Positions 1 through 12,604 of a stretch of 64,000 bases of DNA are shown piece by piece. Each line of letters starts with the position of its first letter. The first letter of the stretch is position 1. This stretch comes from Dickeya undicola (lineage in GTDB: Bacteria; Pseudomonadota; Gammaproteobacteria; Enterobacterales; Enterobacteriaceae). The position numbers and the translations under genes are program-made. The stretch is taken from positions 88,393 to 152,392 of the forward strand of contig NZ_JSYG01000034.1 in the NCBI RefSeq assembly GCF_000784735.1, written 5' to 3'. The notes under the pieces are model-generated. The model did no database searches. It was not told the origin of the DNA and saw nothing but the letters and a program-made list of their open reading frames with translations.

Positions 1-695
1 ACGGCGATCAGGGGCTGGCAAGCGATCCGATCAAAGCGCACTTCACCGGTACAGCGGGTCAGAGCTTCGGCGTGTGGAATGCCGGTGGCGTTGAGCTGAC
101 CCTGACCGGCGACGCCAACGACTACGTGGGCAAAGGCATGGCTGGCGGGGCTATATCCGTGCGTCCACCGGTCGGCTCCGCCTTCCGCAGCCACGAGGCC
201 AGCATCATCGGCAACACCTGCCTGTACGGTGCAACCGGCGGTAAGCTGTTTGCCGCAGGGCGTGCGGGTGAGCGCTTCGCGGTGCGTAACTCCGGTGCCA
301 TCACTGTGGTGGAAGGCATCGGCGATAACGGCTGCGAATACATGACCGGCGGTATCGTCTGCATCCTGGGTCGCACCGGCGTCAACTTCGGCGCAGGCAT
401 GACCGGCGGCTTCGCCTACGTGCTGGATGAAGACGGTGAATTCCGCAAGCGCGTCAACCCGGAACTGGTTGAAGTGCTGGATGTGGAAAACCTGGCGATT
501 CATGAAGAGCATCTGCGCGGGCTGATTACCGAGCACGTCCAGCACACCGGCTCGCAACGCGGTGAGGAAATCCTCGCCAACTGGCCGGTCTGGGCATCAA
601 AATTTGCGCTGGTAAAGCCGAAATCAAGTGATGTGAAAGCGTTGTTGGGTCATCGTAGTCGTTCCGCAGCGGAGCTGCGGGTACAGGCGCAGTAA
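1..695 (+). CDS. gltB: Glutamate synthase (NADPH) large subunit, C-terminal part
   Basis: Partial gene running in from the left edge; the first full codon is at base 3. The about 231 visible residues are the C-terminal GXGXG beta-helix domain of the alpha subunit, with repeated Gly-rich motifs ([40 protein letters not shown]). With GltD the enzyme makes two glutamates from glutamine and 2-oxoglutarate in the cytoplasm. The glutaminase and FMN domains lie outside the window. gltD starts 9 bases after the stop, so the two form an operon. Confidence 0.97.
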   Translation, partial: GDQGLASDPIKAHFTGTAGQSFGVWNAGGVELTLTGDANDYVGKGMAGGAISVRPPVGSAFRSHEASIIGNTCLYGATGGKLFAAGRAGERFAVRNSGAITVVEGIGDNGCEYMTGGIVCILGRTGVNFGAGMTGGFAYVLDEDGEFRKRVNPELVEVLDVENLAIHEEHLRGLITEHVQHTGSQRGEEILANWPVWASKFALVKPKSSDVKALLGHRSRSAAELRVQAQ

Positions 696-2123
<1,428 letters not shown>

Positions 2124-2139
2124 GCCTTACGGGTACTCA

Positions 2140-2170
2140 AAAGGCGGCTGCGGCCGCCTTTGCTTTTTGT
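2140..2170 (+). terminator. Rho-independent terminator of gltBD
   Basis: Perfect 8-bp stem AAAGGCGG / CCGCCTTT at 2140-2147 and 2154-2161, followed by a T-rich tail (GCTTTTTG). It lies just after the gltD stop. Confidence 0.85.
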
Positions 2171-2185
2171 TTTCTATAGACAACA

Positions 2186-2211
2186 AAAAAGGCACAGTGA
2201 TGTGCCTTTTT
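2186..2211 (-). terminator. Terminator of the sspAB operon
   Basis: Perfect 11-bp inverted repeat (AAAAAGGCACA / TGTGCCTTTTT) with a GTGA loop, 11 bases past the sspB stop. Both flanks are A/T tracts, so it could also back up the gltD terminator from the other side. Confidence 0.85.
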
Positions 2212-2222
2212 ATCTATCTCGA

Positions 2223-2720
2223 CTATTTGACCACCCTTAGGGAAGGTCTGCCGCCTCTCGGTGGCTGCGGCGGCTCGTCATCAGGCAGCTCGTTCTGCAA
2301 AGAGGGAGACTCATTGTCCACCACCGACATCAGCGCAGGTTTGGACTCATCTTCACTTTGAGGCTGCTCGCCAAACTCTTCGACGATTTCGTAGGCCGGT
2401 TCTGGCTCGAACATGGTGCCCGCGCCATTTTCCCGCGCATAAATCGCCATCACCGACGCCATCGGGACAAACACCTGGCGGGGAACGCCACCAAAACGCG
2501 CGTTGAAACGTACGCTGTCGTCAGCCAGTTCGAGATTTCCCACCGCACGCGGCGCAATATTCAGGACAATTTGCCCATCACGGGCAAATTCCATCGGCAC
2601 CTGCACGCCAGGAACGGTCACATCGACCACCAGATGCGGCGTCAGCTGGTTGTCCAGCAACCAGTCATAAAAGGCCCGTAATAAATACGGGCGGCGCGGA
2701 GAGAGCTGAGCCAACGTCAT
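2223..2720 (-). CDS. sspB: Stringent starvation protein B, ClpXP specificity adaptor
   Basis: 165 residues. SspB binds ssrA-tagged proteins and RseA fragments and tethers them to the ClpXP protease. The N-terminal fold (SPRRPYLLRAFYDWLLDN, ELADDSVRFNARFGG) is typical. A variable acidic linker leads to the basic C-terminal ClpX-binding tail RPSLRVVK, which is intact. The gene follows sspA with a 4-base gap, in the usual sspA-sspB operon. Its partner target system includes DegS, encoded 6 kb away, which starts the RseA cleavage cascade. Confidence 0.97.
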   Translation of the reverse strand: MTLAQLSPRRPYLLRAFYDWLLDNQLTPHLVVDVTVPGVQVPMEFARDGQIVLNIAPRAVGNLELADDSVRFNARFGGVPRQVFVPMASVMAIYARENGAGTMFEPEPAYEIVEEFGEQPQSEDESKPALMSVVDNESPSLQNELPDDEPPQPPRGGRPSLRVVK

Positions 2721-2724
2721 GCCA

Positions 2725-3366
2725 TTACCCTCTGGATTGCAACCGGATTTCGCGCTCGGCTTCAGTCAGGGAAGCGAGGAAAGCATCGCGTTCGAACACG
2801 CGTGTCATGTAGCCTTTCAGTTCCTTGGCACCGGAACCGCTCAATTCAATCCCCAACAGCGGCAGACGCCACAGCAGCGGTGCCAGGTAGCAGTCCACCA
2901 GGCTGAATTCTTCACTCATGAAATACGGGGCTTCATTGAAAACCGGAGCGATCGCCAGCAGCTCTTCACGAAGTTGCTTGCGCGCGGCCTCCGCATCCTG
3001 TGCGTTGCCATTCAGGACGGTTTTCATCAACGAATACCAGTCCTGTTCAATCCGATGCATCATCAGGCGGCTGTTACCACGAGCCACCGGATAGACCGGC
3101 ATCAACGGCGGATGAGGGAAACGCTCATCCAGGTATTCCATGATGATACGTGATTCATACAACGTCAGCTCACGGTCAACCAGCGTTGGTACGGAACCGT
3201 AAGGATTGAGGTCGATAAGGTCCTGCGGCAGATTATCCATGTCCACCTGTTCAATCTCGACACTCACCCCTTTCTCGGCCAGTACAATGCGGACCTGATG
3301 GCTAAAAATGTCGGACGGACCGGAAAACAGCGTCATTACCGAACGTTTGTTGGCAGCGACAGCCAT
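2725..3366 (-). CDS. sspA: Stringent starvation protein A
   Basis: 213 residues, glutathione S-transferase fold (N-terminal thioredoxin-like part with [22 protein letters not shown]-terminal helical part). SspA binds RNA polymerase with sigma-70 and reprograms transcription in stationary phase and acid stress; it lacks classical GST activity. The chosen ATG at 3366 has GGAGG six bases upstream. A TTG twelve bases further upstream keeps the frame open but overlaps that ribosome binding site. First gene of sspAB. Confidence 0.97.
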   Translation of the reverse strand: MAVAANKRSVMTLFSGPSDIFSHQVRIVLAEKGVSVEIEQVDMDNLPQDLIDLNPYGSVPTLVDRELTLYESRIIMEYLDERFPHPPLMPVYPVARGNSRLMMHRIEQDWYSLMKTVLNGNAQDAEAARKQLREELLAIAPVFNEAPYFMSEEFSLVDCYLAPLLWRLPLLGIELSGSGAKELKGYMTRVFERDAFLASLTEAEREIRLQSRG

Positions 3367-3683
3367 GAAAACCTCCAAGTTATCGAAAAAATACGGCGAA
3401 CAACCGCTCGAATAGGATCCTGCTGGCCTCGCCGCGTTTGGACTTCCCCACCGGGAAAGCGGACGACATCCGTCGTTCTGTTAAAATCACTTGCTGGCGA
3501 ACAGGCACAAAACCGGCGAATAGTGTATCAGATTCTGTTTGTTTTGTGGGGGGATAAGCGTGTTTTCATGGCTAACCCACGGTAATTAAAGCAGATTTTT
3601 TCCATGAATAATTTAGGTCGAAAAAAAACCCGGTGACAAGCACCGGGCTTTCTGCGTTGATTTCGCTGCCAGGCAGCCAGAAA
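3367..3683. other. Intergenic region between rpsI and sspA
   Basis: 317 bases without a gene. The left end holds the rpsI terminator (3621-3647). The rest is the upstream region of sspA on the minus strand. It is AT-rich around 3525-3600, where a minus-strand promoter is plausible, but I cannot pick a convincing -35/-10 pair. Confidence 0.5.
3621..3647 (-). terminator. Terminator of rplM-rpsI
   Basis: Perfect 7-bp GC-rich stem (CCCGGTG / CACCGGG) with an ACAAG loop. On the minus strand it is followed by eight T residues. It lies 36 bases after the rpsI stop. Confidence 0.9.
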
Positions 3684-4541
<858 letters not shown>

Positions 4542-4692
4542 TTACACGTTGGTGAACACCCAAACGCTTCATAAATATAGTGTTTTGAGGTTCACACGGC
4601 TATCTAGTCCAGCAAACCTACCCCTTCGAATAGCTATTGCCAGCGCGATTAAAGTTTCGGGAAAAAACTTTGTTGTAACGTGGGGTCGCAAG

Positions 4693-4721
4693 ATTATAGA
4701 GAAGTCGACTTCAAAGATCGA
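4693..4721 (-). promoter_or_regulatory. Putative rplM promoter with internal palindrome
   Basis: On the minus strand a perfect -10 TATAAT lies at 4693-4698. The best -35 at 17-bp spacing is TCGATC (4716-4721), which is weak. Between them sits a 12-bp perfect palindrome GAAGTCGACTTC (4701-4712). Confidence 0.5.
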
Positions 4722-4778
4722 CTCTTTTCTCTCATGATTTCTAGCAAGGCATACGCCCTTTGTCGCCAGAAACGCTTG

Positions 4779-5906
4779 TTACGGCAAATGCGGCTGACGC
4801 AGGTACTCTTCGCTCTGCATTTCCTGCAAACGCGACAGACAGCGCTGGTACTCAAACTTCAGATGTTCACCCTGATAAATCTCAAACATCGTCGCCTGCG
4901 CCGACATAATCAGCTTCACCCGGCGTTCGTAAAATTCGTCTACCAGCGCCAGAAAGCGACGGGCCGCGTTCTCATCTTTAACTTCCATCACCGGAACATG
5001 GTGTAACAGCACGGTGTGATACAGCCGTGATAGCGCGATGTAGTCATTCTGGCTACGCGCCTCAAGGCACAGGGTGGCGAAATCCACCGCCAGCACCCCG
5101 TCACCAGCGCTCAGCGTCGTCAGCGGCCGATGATTAATCTCCAGCACCGGACCGGGCTGACTGAAATCGCGCCCAGACAAGCGGCGGAACATCGCCTGCA
5201 TTTCTGCGTCGGTATCCGCATTGTTCGGGGTCAGATACAGATGCGCCTGAGTCAGGGTACGCAGCCGATAATCGATACCCGCGTCCACATTCAATACATC
5301 GCAGTGTCGTTTGATCAGCTCGATAGCGGGCAGAAAACGCGCGCGCTGCAACCCGTTGCGATACAGTTCATCCGGCGGAATATTGGAGGTTGCAACCAGC
5401 GCGATACCACGAGAAAACAGCGCCCTCAGCAGTTCCGCCAGCAGCATCGCATCGGTAATATCAGAAACGAAAAACTCGTCGAAGCACAGAATGTCGGTTT
5501 GCGCTTTAAATCCGTCAGCCACCTTTTCCAGCGGATTTTCCTGCCCCTGCAATTGGTTCAGCTCTTCATGCACGCGCAGCATAAAGCGGTGAAAGTGCAA
5601 ACGTAACTTGCGTTCCGAAGGCAGGCTGTGAAAAAACAGGTCCATCAACCAGGTTTTACCCCGTCCCACGCCGCCCCACATATACAGCCCTTGTACCGGC
5701 GATGGCGATTTTTCTTTCTGCCCCAGCCAGGTACGCCACTTTGTCATCAGCCCCGTCGTACTTTCCGGTTGCGCCCACACCTGCTCCGTCAGCGTCTGAT
5801 GAATGGTGTTCAGGCGGATAACCGTCTGATGTTGCACTTCATCCGGTTGGTAGGTCTGCGCCACCAGGGCCTGCTGGTAAAGCGCCAAAGGGGTTCTTCT
5901 CTGCAT
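4779..5906 (-). CDS. zapE: Cell division protein ZapE, AFG1-family ATPase
   Basis: 375 residues, full length. AFG1-like AAA+ ATPase with Walker A GGVGRGKT at residues 78-85 and Walker B ILCFDEFFVSD further on. In E. coli ZapE joins the divisome late and affects Z-ring stability under heat or oxygen limitation. Divergent from zapG, the same arrangement as E. coli yhcM-yhcB. The sequence before the ATG at 5906 offers only a weak ribosome binding site. Confidence 0.95.
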   Translation of the reverse strand: MQRRTPLALYQQALVAQTYQPDEVQHQTVIRLNTIHQTLTEQVWAQPESTTGLMTKWRTWLGQKEKSPSPVQGLYMWGGVGRGKTWLMDLFFHSLPSERKLRLHFHRFMLRVHEELNQLQGQENPLEKVADGFKAQTDILCFDEFFVSDITDAMLLAELLRALFSRGIALVATSNIPPDELYRNGLQRARFLPAIELIKRHCDVLNVDAGIDYRLRTLTQAHLYLTPNNADTDAEMQAMFRRLSGRDFSQPGPVLEINHRPLTTLSAGDGVLAVDFATLCLEARSQNDYIALSRLYHTVLLHHVPVMEVKDENAARRFLALVDEFYERRVKLIMSAQATMFEIYQGEHLKFEYQRCLSRLQEMQSEEYLRQPHLP

Positions 5907-6116
5907 AGCACAAAATCCCTGAGAAAAATTTCGTTGTATTTTATCGTGCGTTAACGCCGGTTCAGCTCGTGATCGTGAGCGTTACCGCTTCGCGATGCCT
6001 GTGCTCTAGGTCAGACCAGACACAAGGGCTCCACTCCAGCGAGGTTAGCGGTTATAGTGACTATTATTAAGTGAAAAAACCCTACGGGACAACGAAGTCA
6101 AAATAGGAGTCGTTTT

Positions 6117-6521
6117 ATGACCTGGGAGTCTGCGCTGATTGGATTTGTTATCGGTGTCATCATTGGCGCTGTCGCGATGCGGTTCGGCAACCGTAAACTG
6201 CGCCAGCAGCAGGTACTGCAAAACGAACTGGAGAAAAATAAGACCGAATTGGAAGAATATCGTCAGGAACTGGTTAGTCACTTCGCTCGCAGTGCGGAGT
6301 TGCTCGACAATATGGCGCGCGATTACCGCCAGCTCTATCAGCACATGGCGAAAAGCTCCAACAGCCTGTTGCCTGATGTCCCGATGCAGGATAATCCGTT
6401 CCACTATCGCCTGACCGAAGCCGAATCGGACAACGACCAGGCACCGGTGGATATGCCGCCTCGCGACTATTCAGGCAGCGCTTCCGGCCTGCTGCGCGGT
6501 ACTCGCCCCGTCGGCAAGTGA
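6117..6521 (+). CDS. zapG: Z-ring associated membrane protein ZapG (DUF1043)
   Basis: 134 residues. One N-terminal transmembrane helix (ALIGFVIGVIIGAVAMRF, residues 5-22) is followed by a charged coiled coil (LRQQQVLQNELEKNKTELEE) and a disordered C-terminal tail. It belongs to the YhcB family, which links envelope synthesis and cell division. AGGAG precedes the ATG. It is followed by degQ, as in other enterobacteria. Confidence 0.93.
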   Translation: MTWESALIGFVIGVIIGAVAMRFGNRKLRQQQVLQNELEKNKTELEEYRQELVSHFARSAELLDNMARDYRQLYQHMAKSSNSLLPDVPMQDNPFHYRLTEAESDNDQAPVDMPPRDYSGSASGLLRGTRPVGK

Positions 6522-6554
6522 CCAATTGGTTTACTGTTCTTTCGACTGTATTCA

Positions 6555-6583
6555 CCCTGACGACATGCCGTTTGTCGTCAGGG
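6555..6583 (+). terminator. Hairpin after zapG, possible terminator
   Basis: Perfect 10-bp stem CCCTGACGAC / GTCGTCAGGG with a 9-base loop. No clear T tract follows, so rho-independent termination is uncertain. Confidence 0.45.
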
Positions 6584-6653
6584 ACGCCCGTTGTCGACCA
6601 TTCTCATCGTCTCCCGCATCAGCGGCCGTTACATTCTACTGACGAAATATCAG

Positions 6654-6681
6654 TGAACTTTACACTCTGCCCTGGGTCTGA
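6654..6681 (+). promoter_or_regulatory. Putative sigma-E promoter of degQ
   Basis: TGAACTT at 6654-6660 and TCTGA at 6677-6681 are separated by 16 bases. This fits the sigma-E consensus (GGAACTT, about 16, TCTRA) as seen at the E. coli degP promoter. Transcription would start near 6688, giving a leader of about 66 bases to degQ. Confidence 0.55.
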
Positions 6682-6753
6682 GTCTTCACCGCAAGTTTGA
6701 GTTTATATATCATCGTTTTATTCATAGGCAGGTCGTGAGAGAGTTAACAATCA

Positions 6754-8124
6754 ATGAAAAAAACATCGTTGTTATATAGCGCACTGGCACTCGGTATTGG
6801 ACTGTCGTTGTCTTCGCTGCCCCCGGCCAATGCCGCGTTACCTGCGGTTGTAGAAGGTCAGGCTTTGCCCAGCCTGGCACCGATGCTGGAAAAAGTGCTG
6901 CCCGCTGTAGTGAGTGTTCACGTGGAAGGAACGCAGGTACAGCGCCAGCGTATCCCGGAAGAATTCAAATTTTTCTTCGGTCCCAACACGCCCTCTGAGA
7001 AACAGAACTCTCGCCCGTTTGAGGGGTTGGGTTCCGGCGTCATTATCAATGCTGAAAAAGGCTACGTGCTGACCAACAACCACGTCGTCAACAACGCCGA
7101 TAAAATTCAGGTGCAGTTGAATGACGGCCGTGAATACGACGCCAAGCTGATCGGCCGCGATGAACAAACGGATATCGCGCTGTTGCAATTGAATGACGCT
7201 AAAAACCTCACCGAAATCAAAATGGCCGACTCCGATCAGCTACGTGTCGGTGACTTCGCCGTTGCTGTCGGCAACCCGTTCGGGCTTGGTCAGACCGCGA
7301 CGTCTGGCATCATTTCTGCGCTGGGCCGCAGCGGCCTGAACCTGGAAGGGCTGGAAAACTTTATCCAGACCGATGCCTCCATCAACCGTGGTAATTCCGG
7401 TGGTGCGCTGGTTAACCTGCGCGGTGAGCTTATCGGCATCAACACCGCGATTCTGGCACCGAGTGGCGGCAACGTCGGCATCGGCTTCGCTATTCCAAGC
7501 AACATGGCGCAGAATCTGGCACAGCAATTAGTGGAGTTCGGCGAAGTAAAACGCGGCCTGTTGGGTATCAAGGGCAGCGAGATGACCTCTGAAATCGCCA
7601 AAGCGTTCAAGGTGGATGCGCAGCGAGGAGCCTTCGTCAGCGAGGTCATTCCTAAGTCGGCTGCCGCGAAGGCGGGTATCAAAGCAGGCGATGTGTTGGT
7701 ATCGCTGGATGGTAAGCCCATCAGCAGTTTTGCTGAATTGCGTGCCAAGATCGGTACTACCGCACCGGGTAAAACAGTTCGTATCGGTCTGCTGCGTGAC
7801 GGCAAGCAGCAGGAAGTCTCCGTTGTTCTGGACAACAGTGCTAATGTCACGACCAATGCCGACACCCTGTCTCCGGCCTTGCAAGGTGCCACCCTCAACA
7901 ATGGTCAGTTGAAGGACGGCAGCAAAGGTGTAGCGATCGACAATGTGGCTAAAGACAGCGCCGCTGCCAAGGTTGGCCTGCAAAAAGGCGACATTATTGT
8001 CGGTGTGAACCGCGAACGCGTGGAAAACATCACCCAATTGCGCAAAATTCTGGAAGCCAAACCTACGGTTCTGGCCCTGAATATTGTCCGCGGTGATGAG
8101 AGCATCTATCTATTGCTGCGTTAA
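6754..8124 (+). CDS. degQ: Periplasmic serine endoprotease DegQ (HtrA family)
   Basis: 456 residues. A signal peptide (about 1-27, ending PPANA) precedes a trypsin-like domain with catalytic triad His110 (TNNHVV), Asp140 (TDIALL) and Ser215 (NRGNSGGAL). Two PDZ domains follow, about 255-345 and 370-455. It degrades and refolds misfolded periplasmic proteins. A sigma-E-like promoter lies upstream. The closely related DegP cannot be wholly excluded by sequence alone, but the position before degS and the missing DegP-type long LA loop favour DegQ. Confidence 0.93.
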   Translation: MKKTSLLYSALALGIGLSLSSLPPANAALPAVVEGQALPSLAPMLEKVLPAVVSVHVEGTQVQRQRIPEEFKFFFGPNTPSEKQNSRPFEGLGSGVIINAEKGYVLTNNHVVNNADKIQVQLNDGREYDAKLIGRDEQTDIALLQLNDAKNLTEIKMADSDQLRVGDFAVAVGNPFGLGQTATSGIISALGRSGLNLEGLENFIQTDASINRGNSGGALVNLRGELIGINTAILAPSGGNVGIGFAIPSNMAQNLAQQLVEFGEVKRGLLGIKGSEMTSEIAKAFKVDAQRGAFVSEVIPKSAAAKAGIKAGDVLVSLDGKPISSFAELRAKIGTTAPGKTVRIGLLRDGKQQEVSVVLDNSANVTTNADTLSPALQGATLNNGQLKDGSKGVAIDNVAKDSAAAKVGLQKGDIIVGVNRERVENITQLRKILEAKPTVLALNIVRGDESIYLLLR

Positions 8125-8135
8125 GCCATGAAAAA

Positions 8136-8171
8136 ATGGACGCCGCGCAATGCGGTGTCCATTCTTCTCTG
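8136..8171 (+). terminator. Terminator between degQ and degS
   Basis: 11-bp stem with one G-T wobble (ATGGACGCCGC at 8136-8146, GCGGTGTCCAT at 8152-8162), loop GCAAT, then TTCTTCTCT. It suggests degS is at least partly transcribed separately. Confidence 0.7.
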
Positions 8172-8211
8172 ATATTCTGCATCCAACCTTCTTTATGCAC
8201 CCCAAACGCTC

Positions 8212-9273
8212 ATGTTAACCAAACTGTTACGTTCGGCGCTGTTCGGTGTCATCGTGGCCGGTATCCTGCTGCTGGCAATCCCGACATTGCGTTCCAACCA
8301 AGGATTGTTCAAATCCGGCGACGGCGACAGCCAGGAAACCCCAGTCAGTTATTATCAGGGGGTACGCCGTGCCGCACCAGCCGTGGTGAACGTATACAAT
8401 CAGGCCAATGATCCTAGCACCCAAAACGAGTTGAATATCCGCACGTTAGGCTCTGGCGTGATCATGAATAGCAAAGGGTACATCCTGACCAACAAGCATG
8501 TGATCAGCAATGCTGAACAAATTGTGGTCACGTTACAGGATGGCCGTATCTTTGAAGCACTGTTGGTCGGCTCAGACAGTCTGACTGACCTGGCAGTACT
8601 GAAAATCGAAGGTGCCAATCTGCCGGAAATCCCCATCAACCCGAAACGAGTGTCCCATGTCGGTGATGTCGTGATGGCTATCGGTAACCCCTACAACCTC
8701 GGCCAGACGGTAACTCAGGGGATTGTCAGCGCGACCGGCCGGGTGGGCCTGAGCTCTTCGGGTCGGCAGAATTTTCTGCAAACCGACGCCTCCATCAACC
8801 GGGGCAACTCTGGCGGTGCGTTGGTTAACTCGCTTGGTGAGCTGGTCGGCATCAATACGCTATCGTTTGATAAAAGTAATGATGGCGGTACACCGGAAGG
8901 TATCGGTTTTGCCATACCTACCGCACTGGCGACCAAAATCATGAACAAGCTGATCCGCGATGGGCGAGTGATTCGTGGTTATATCGGGATTAGTGGCGCG
9001 CAGCGCGAACGACTGGGTAATCAGGTCACTGGTCTGGAGCGGCTACAAGGTATCATCGTCAATAAGGTTGATTCCGGTGGCCCGGCGGATAAGGCGGGTA
9101 TTAAAGTAGGTGATCTATTGCTGGAGGTTAACAACAAACCAGCGCGTTCAGTGATAGAAACGATGGATCAGGTGGCGGAAATTCGCCCCGGTTCAGTCAT
9201 ACCGGTGGTCATTTTACGTGATAATCAGGAAATAAAGCTCGATATGACCATCCAGGAATTCCCCAGCGACTAA
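8212..9273 (+). CDS. degS: Membrane-anchored serine protease DegS, sigma-E stress sensor
   Basis: 353 residues. One uncleaved N-terminal transmembrane helix (about 5-25) precedes a protease domain with His96, Asp126 and Ser200 (NRGNSGGAL) and a single PDZ domain (about 255-350). DegS senses the C-termini of unfolded outer membrane porins and makes the first cut in RseA, releasing sigma-E. Located directly after degQ, the conserved order. Confidence 0.96.
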   Translation: MLTKLLRSALFGVIVAGILLLAIPTLRSNQGLFKSGDGDSQETPVSYYQGVRRAAPAVVNVYNQANDPSTQNELNIRTLGSGVIMNSKGYILTNKHVISNAEQIVVTLQDGRIFEALLVGSDSLTDLAVLKIEGANLPEIPINPKRVSHVGDVVMAIGNPYNLGQTVTQGIVSATGRVGLSSSGRQNFLQTDASINRGNSGGALVNSLGELVGINTLSFDKSNDGGTPEGIGFAIPTALATKIMNKLIRDGRVIRGYIGISGAQRERLGNQVTGLERLQGIIVNKVDSGGPADKAGIKVGDLLLEVNNKPARSVIETMDQVAEIRPGSVIPVVILRDNQEIKLDMTIQEFPSD

Positions 9274-9294
9274 GAACCTATCCCCATAGGAAAT

Positions 9295-9322
9295 TGCCGG
9301 GTGACGAACAGGCCACCCGGCA
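9295..9322. terminator. Bidirectional hairpin between degS and murA
   Basis: Perfect 9-bp stem TGCCGGGTG / CACCCGGCA between two convergent genes. Neither side has a long T tract; the minus-strand tail reads ATTTCC. Probably a shared terminator. Confidence 0.55.
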
Positions 9323-9329
9323 TGAGCGA

Positions 9330-10604
<1,275 letters not shown>

Positions 10605-10645
10605 TCAATGTTCAGACTCAATAGCACGGCCGGGCGGCCGCTGAA

Positions 10646-10900
10646 TTACAGACCGCTCAGTTTGCGGTCGCGCTGCCATTCTTCAGGGGTATAAGCCTTG
10701 ATCGACAACGCATGAATGCGATTATCCGCGATATATTCCATCAGTGGCGCGTAGACCGCCTGCTGCTGTTTTACGCGGCTCATACCCTTGAACAACTCGC
10801 CTATCACAATGACCTGGAAGTGGCTGCCGTCACCGGAAACATGCACTTCCTGCAGCGCCAGCGCGCCCATCAGCACGTCTTTAATTTCGTTGTTTTCCAT
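10646..10900 (-). CDS. ibaG: BolA-family protein IbaG
   Basis: 84 residues, BolA fold, with the signature [31 protein letters not shown] segment (here [14 protein letters not shown]). IbaG is linked to acid stress and probably iron-sulfur trafficking with monothiol glutaredoxins. It precedes murA by 53 bases. A hairpin terminator separates it from mlaB, so ibaG-murA may have its own promoter in the 131-base gap. Confidence 0.95.
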   Translation of the reverse strand: MENNEIKDVLMGALALQEVHVSGDGSHFQVIVIGELFKGMSRVKQQQAVYAPLMEYIADNRIHALSIKAYTPEEWQRDRKLSGL

Positions 10901-10965
10901 TGCTCTCGATTCTACGTCAGGGGGATGATAAACAGGGTGGTATCTTAGATGAATCTGTCGCTATC

Positions 10966-11006
10966 TTAAACAAAAGAAATCCCCCTACGCGCACGCAGCA
11001 AGGGGG
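10966..11006 (-). terminator. Hairpin between mlaB and ibaG
   Basis: On the minus strand, CCCCCT / AGGGGG arms (10981-10986 and 11001-11006) with a 14-base GC-rich loop, followed by ATTTCTTTTGTTT. A partial terminator of the mla operon is likely. Confidence 0.6.
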
Positions 11007-11031
11007 GTTAACGTTACGTGGAATGCAAGGT

Positions 11032-11334
11032 TCAGTCGGCTGACCGGACAGGAATGATTTCACTCAGGTTATATAACTGAATCAGGGTGCGAAGCCGATC
11101 GCTGGCGCCGATAATCGCCAGCGTTTTCCCCTGCTGCTCTTGCTGATGATAAAAATGCACCAGCAGGGCAAGTCCGGAAGAATCCACCCTCGCCACCTGA
11201 CCAACATCCAGCACATTGCTATTGCTCAGCAGTGCGTCGCGCTGCCGCCACAGCGGCAACAGCGTATTCCGGTCAAGATCGCCTTCCAGGCGCAGGGTGC
11301 CGTCCTCCTGTCGCCAGCGCAGCGCATCAGCCAT
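11032..11334 (-). CDS. mlaB: Phospholipid transport protein MlaB (STAS domain)
   Basis: 100 residues, one STAS domain with the core [12 protein letters not shown]. In the inner membrane MlaFEDB complex MlaB binds the MlaF ATPase and stabilises it. Overlaps the end of mlaC by 8 bases, consistent with translational coupling. Confidence 0.94.
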   Translation of the reverse strand: MADALRWRQEDGTLRLEGDLDRNTLLPLWRQRDALLSNSNVLDVGQVARVDSSGLALLVHFYHQQEQQGKTLAIIGASDRLRTLIQLYNLSEIIPVRSAD

Positions 11335-11959
11335 TTTTCTGACCCAGCGAAATCGGCTGCTGTGCCGCAGCCTGCAACTGTTTAGTCAGGCCATCGACCC
11401 CATTCTGACGCAGCGTAGACGCCCATTCGTTCTGCTTGGTGGTAATCATGCTCACCCCTTCGGCGATCATGTCATACGCTTGCCAGTAACCGGTTTTGGT
11501 GTTCTTGCGCCACTGGAAATCCAGACGGATTGGCGGGCGGCCGCCATTGTCGATAATGGTGACGCGAATGGAAACAATCTCGGCGTTGCCCACCGGCTGC
11601 TCCGGCGCAATTTCGTAGGTCTGACCATGGTAAGACGCCAGCGCCTGACCATATGCCTGTTCCAGATAAGCCTCAAACGCTTTGAAATAGGCTTCGCGCT
11701 GCTCCGGTGTGGCGTTTTTGTAATACTGGCCCAGCACCAATGCGCCAGCGTATTTCACCTGCACATACGGCAGCAGTTCTTCACGCACCACGGTACGCAG
11801 ATAGTTGGGATCCTGCTTAATGCGTGGCTGTTCATTCTTGAGACGGTCGAAGGTTTTCTGCGCCGCATCGCGCATCAGGCTGTAAGGGTTAGTCTGGTCA
11901 GCAGCGCTGACGAACGGGGCTATCACCAACAGAGCCACCATCAATAAACGTTTCAACAT
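11327..11959 (-). CDS. mlaC: Periplasmic phospholipid-binding protein MlaC
   Basis: 210 residues from the ATG at 11959, which has GAGG eight bases upstream. A signal peptide ends about residue 20 ([11 protein letters not shown]), followed by the Tol-Tol-Ttg2 family domain. MlaC ferries phospholipids between MlaA at the outer membrane and MlaD at the inner membrane. The frame extends 15 bases further upstream but without a better start. Confidence 0.95.
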   Translation of the reverse strand: MLKRLLMVALLVIAPFVSAADQTNPYSLMRDAAQKTFDRLKNEQPRIKQDPNYLRTVVREELLPYVQVKYAGALVLGQYYKNATPEQREAYFKAFEAYLEQAYGQALASYHGQTYEIAPEQPVGNAEIVSIRVTIIDNGGRPPIRLDFQWRKNTKTGYWQAYDMIAEGVSMITTKQNEWASTLRQNGVDGLTKQLQAAAQQPISLGQKNG

Positions 11960-11970
11960 GCTGTGTCCTC

Positions 11971-12600
11971 TCAAGGCTGTTGGGCTGGTTTTGCGCCAGA
12001 TTCAGGGGTTGTCGCCTCGCCACGTTTCTCCGCCGGTTTAGTTGGTGCCGGTTGAGCATGGCTCTGATTCGCACTATTTGGGGTAACCGTGTCCTGACTG
12101 GTATTATTCTGGCTGGCATTGTCAGTATTGTTGCCACCGCTCTTATATAGGAATTGACCGATAAGGTCTTCCAAAACCATAGCCGACTTGGTGTCCTGAA
12201 CAGTGCCGCCGTCTTTGAGAATCGACGTGCCCATGTCCTCGTCTTCAAAACCCATGTTCAGCGCCAGATACTGTTCGCCCAGCAGGCCGGAAGTACGAAC
12301 CGCCAGCGAACTGGTATCCGGAATGTGGTCGTAACGCTTATCGATATCCATTGTTACCCGCGGCAGATACGTTTTGGTATCCAGCGAGATATCCGCCACA
12401 CGGCCAATCACCACCCCACCGACTTTCACTGGAGAGCGCGCTTTGAGGCCGCCGATATTGTCGAAGGTCGCGTACAAACGGTAGGTCTGTTGCTGCCCCA
12501 ACGATTTCAGGTCAGCGACTTTCAGACATAAAAAGACTATGGCGCACAGCGCAATCAGCATGAATACGCCAACCCAAATTTCATGTTTCTTTGTTTGCAT
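11971..12600 (-). CDS. mlaD: Phospholipid transport MCE protein MlaD
   Basis: 209 residues from the ATG at 12600. One N-terminal transmembrane helix (about 8-28) is followed by an MCE domain ([21 protein letters not shown]) that forms a hexameric ring in the periplasm. The C-terminal tail beyond about residue 150 is low-complexity (Asn, Gln, Pro, Thr rich), making the protein longer than the 183-residue E. coli form. It starts 4 bases after mlaE. Confidence 0.95.
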   Translation of the reverse strand: MQTKKHEIWVGVFMLIALCAIVFLCLKVADLKSLGQQQTYRLYATFDNIGGLKARSPVKVGGVVIGRVADISLDTKTYLPRVTMDIDKRYDHIPDTSSLAVRTSGLLGEQYLALNMGFEDEDMGTSILKDGGTVQDTKSAMVLEDLIGQFLYKSGGNNTDNASQNNTSQDTVTPNSANQSHAQPAPTKPAEKRGEATTPESGAKPAQQP

Positions 12601-12604
12601 CGAC

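Noticed and set aside
2167..2361. Small plus-strand frame after gltD
   Set aside because: It runs through two terminators and into the 3' end of sspB on the other strand.
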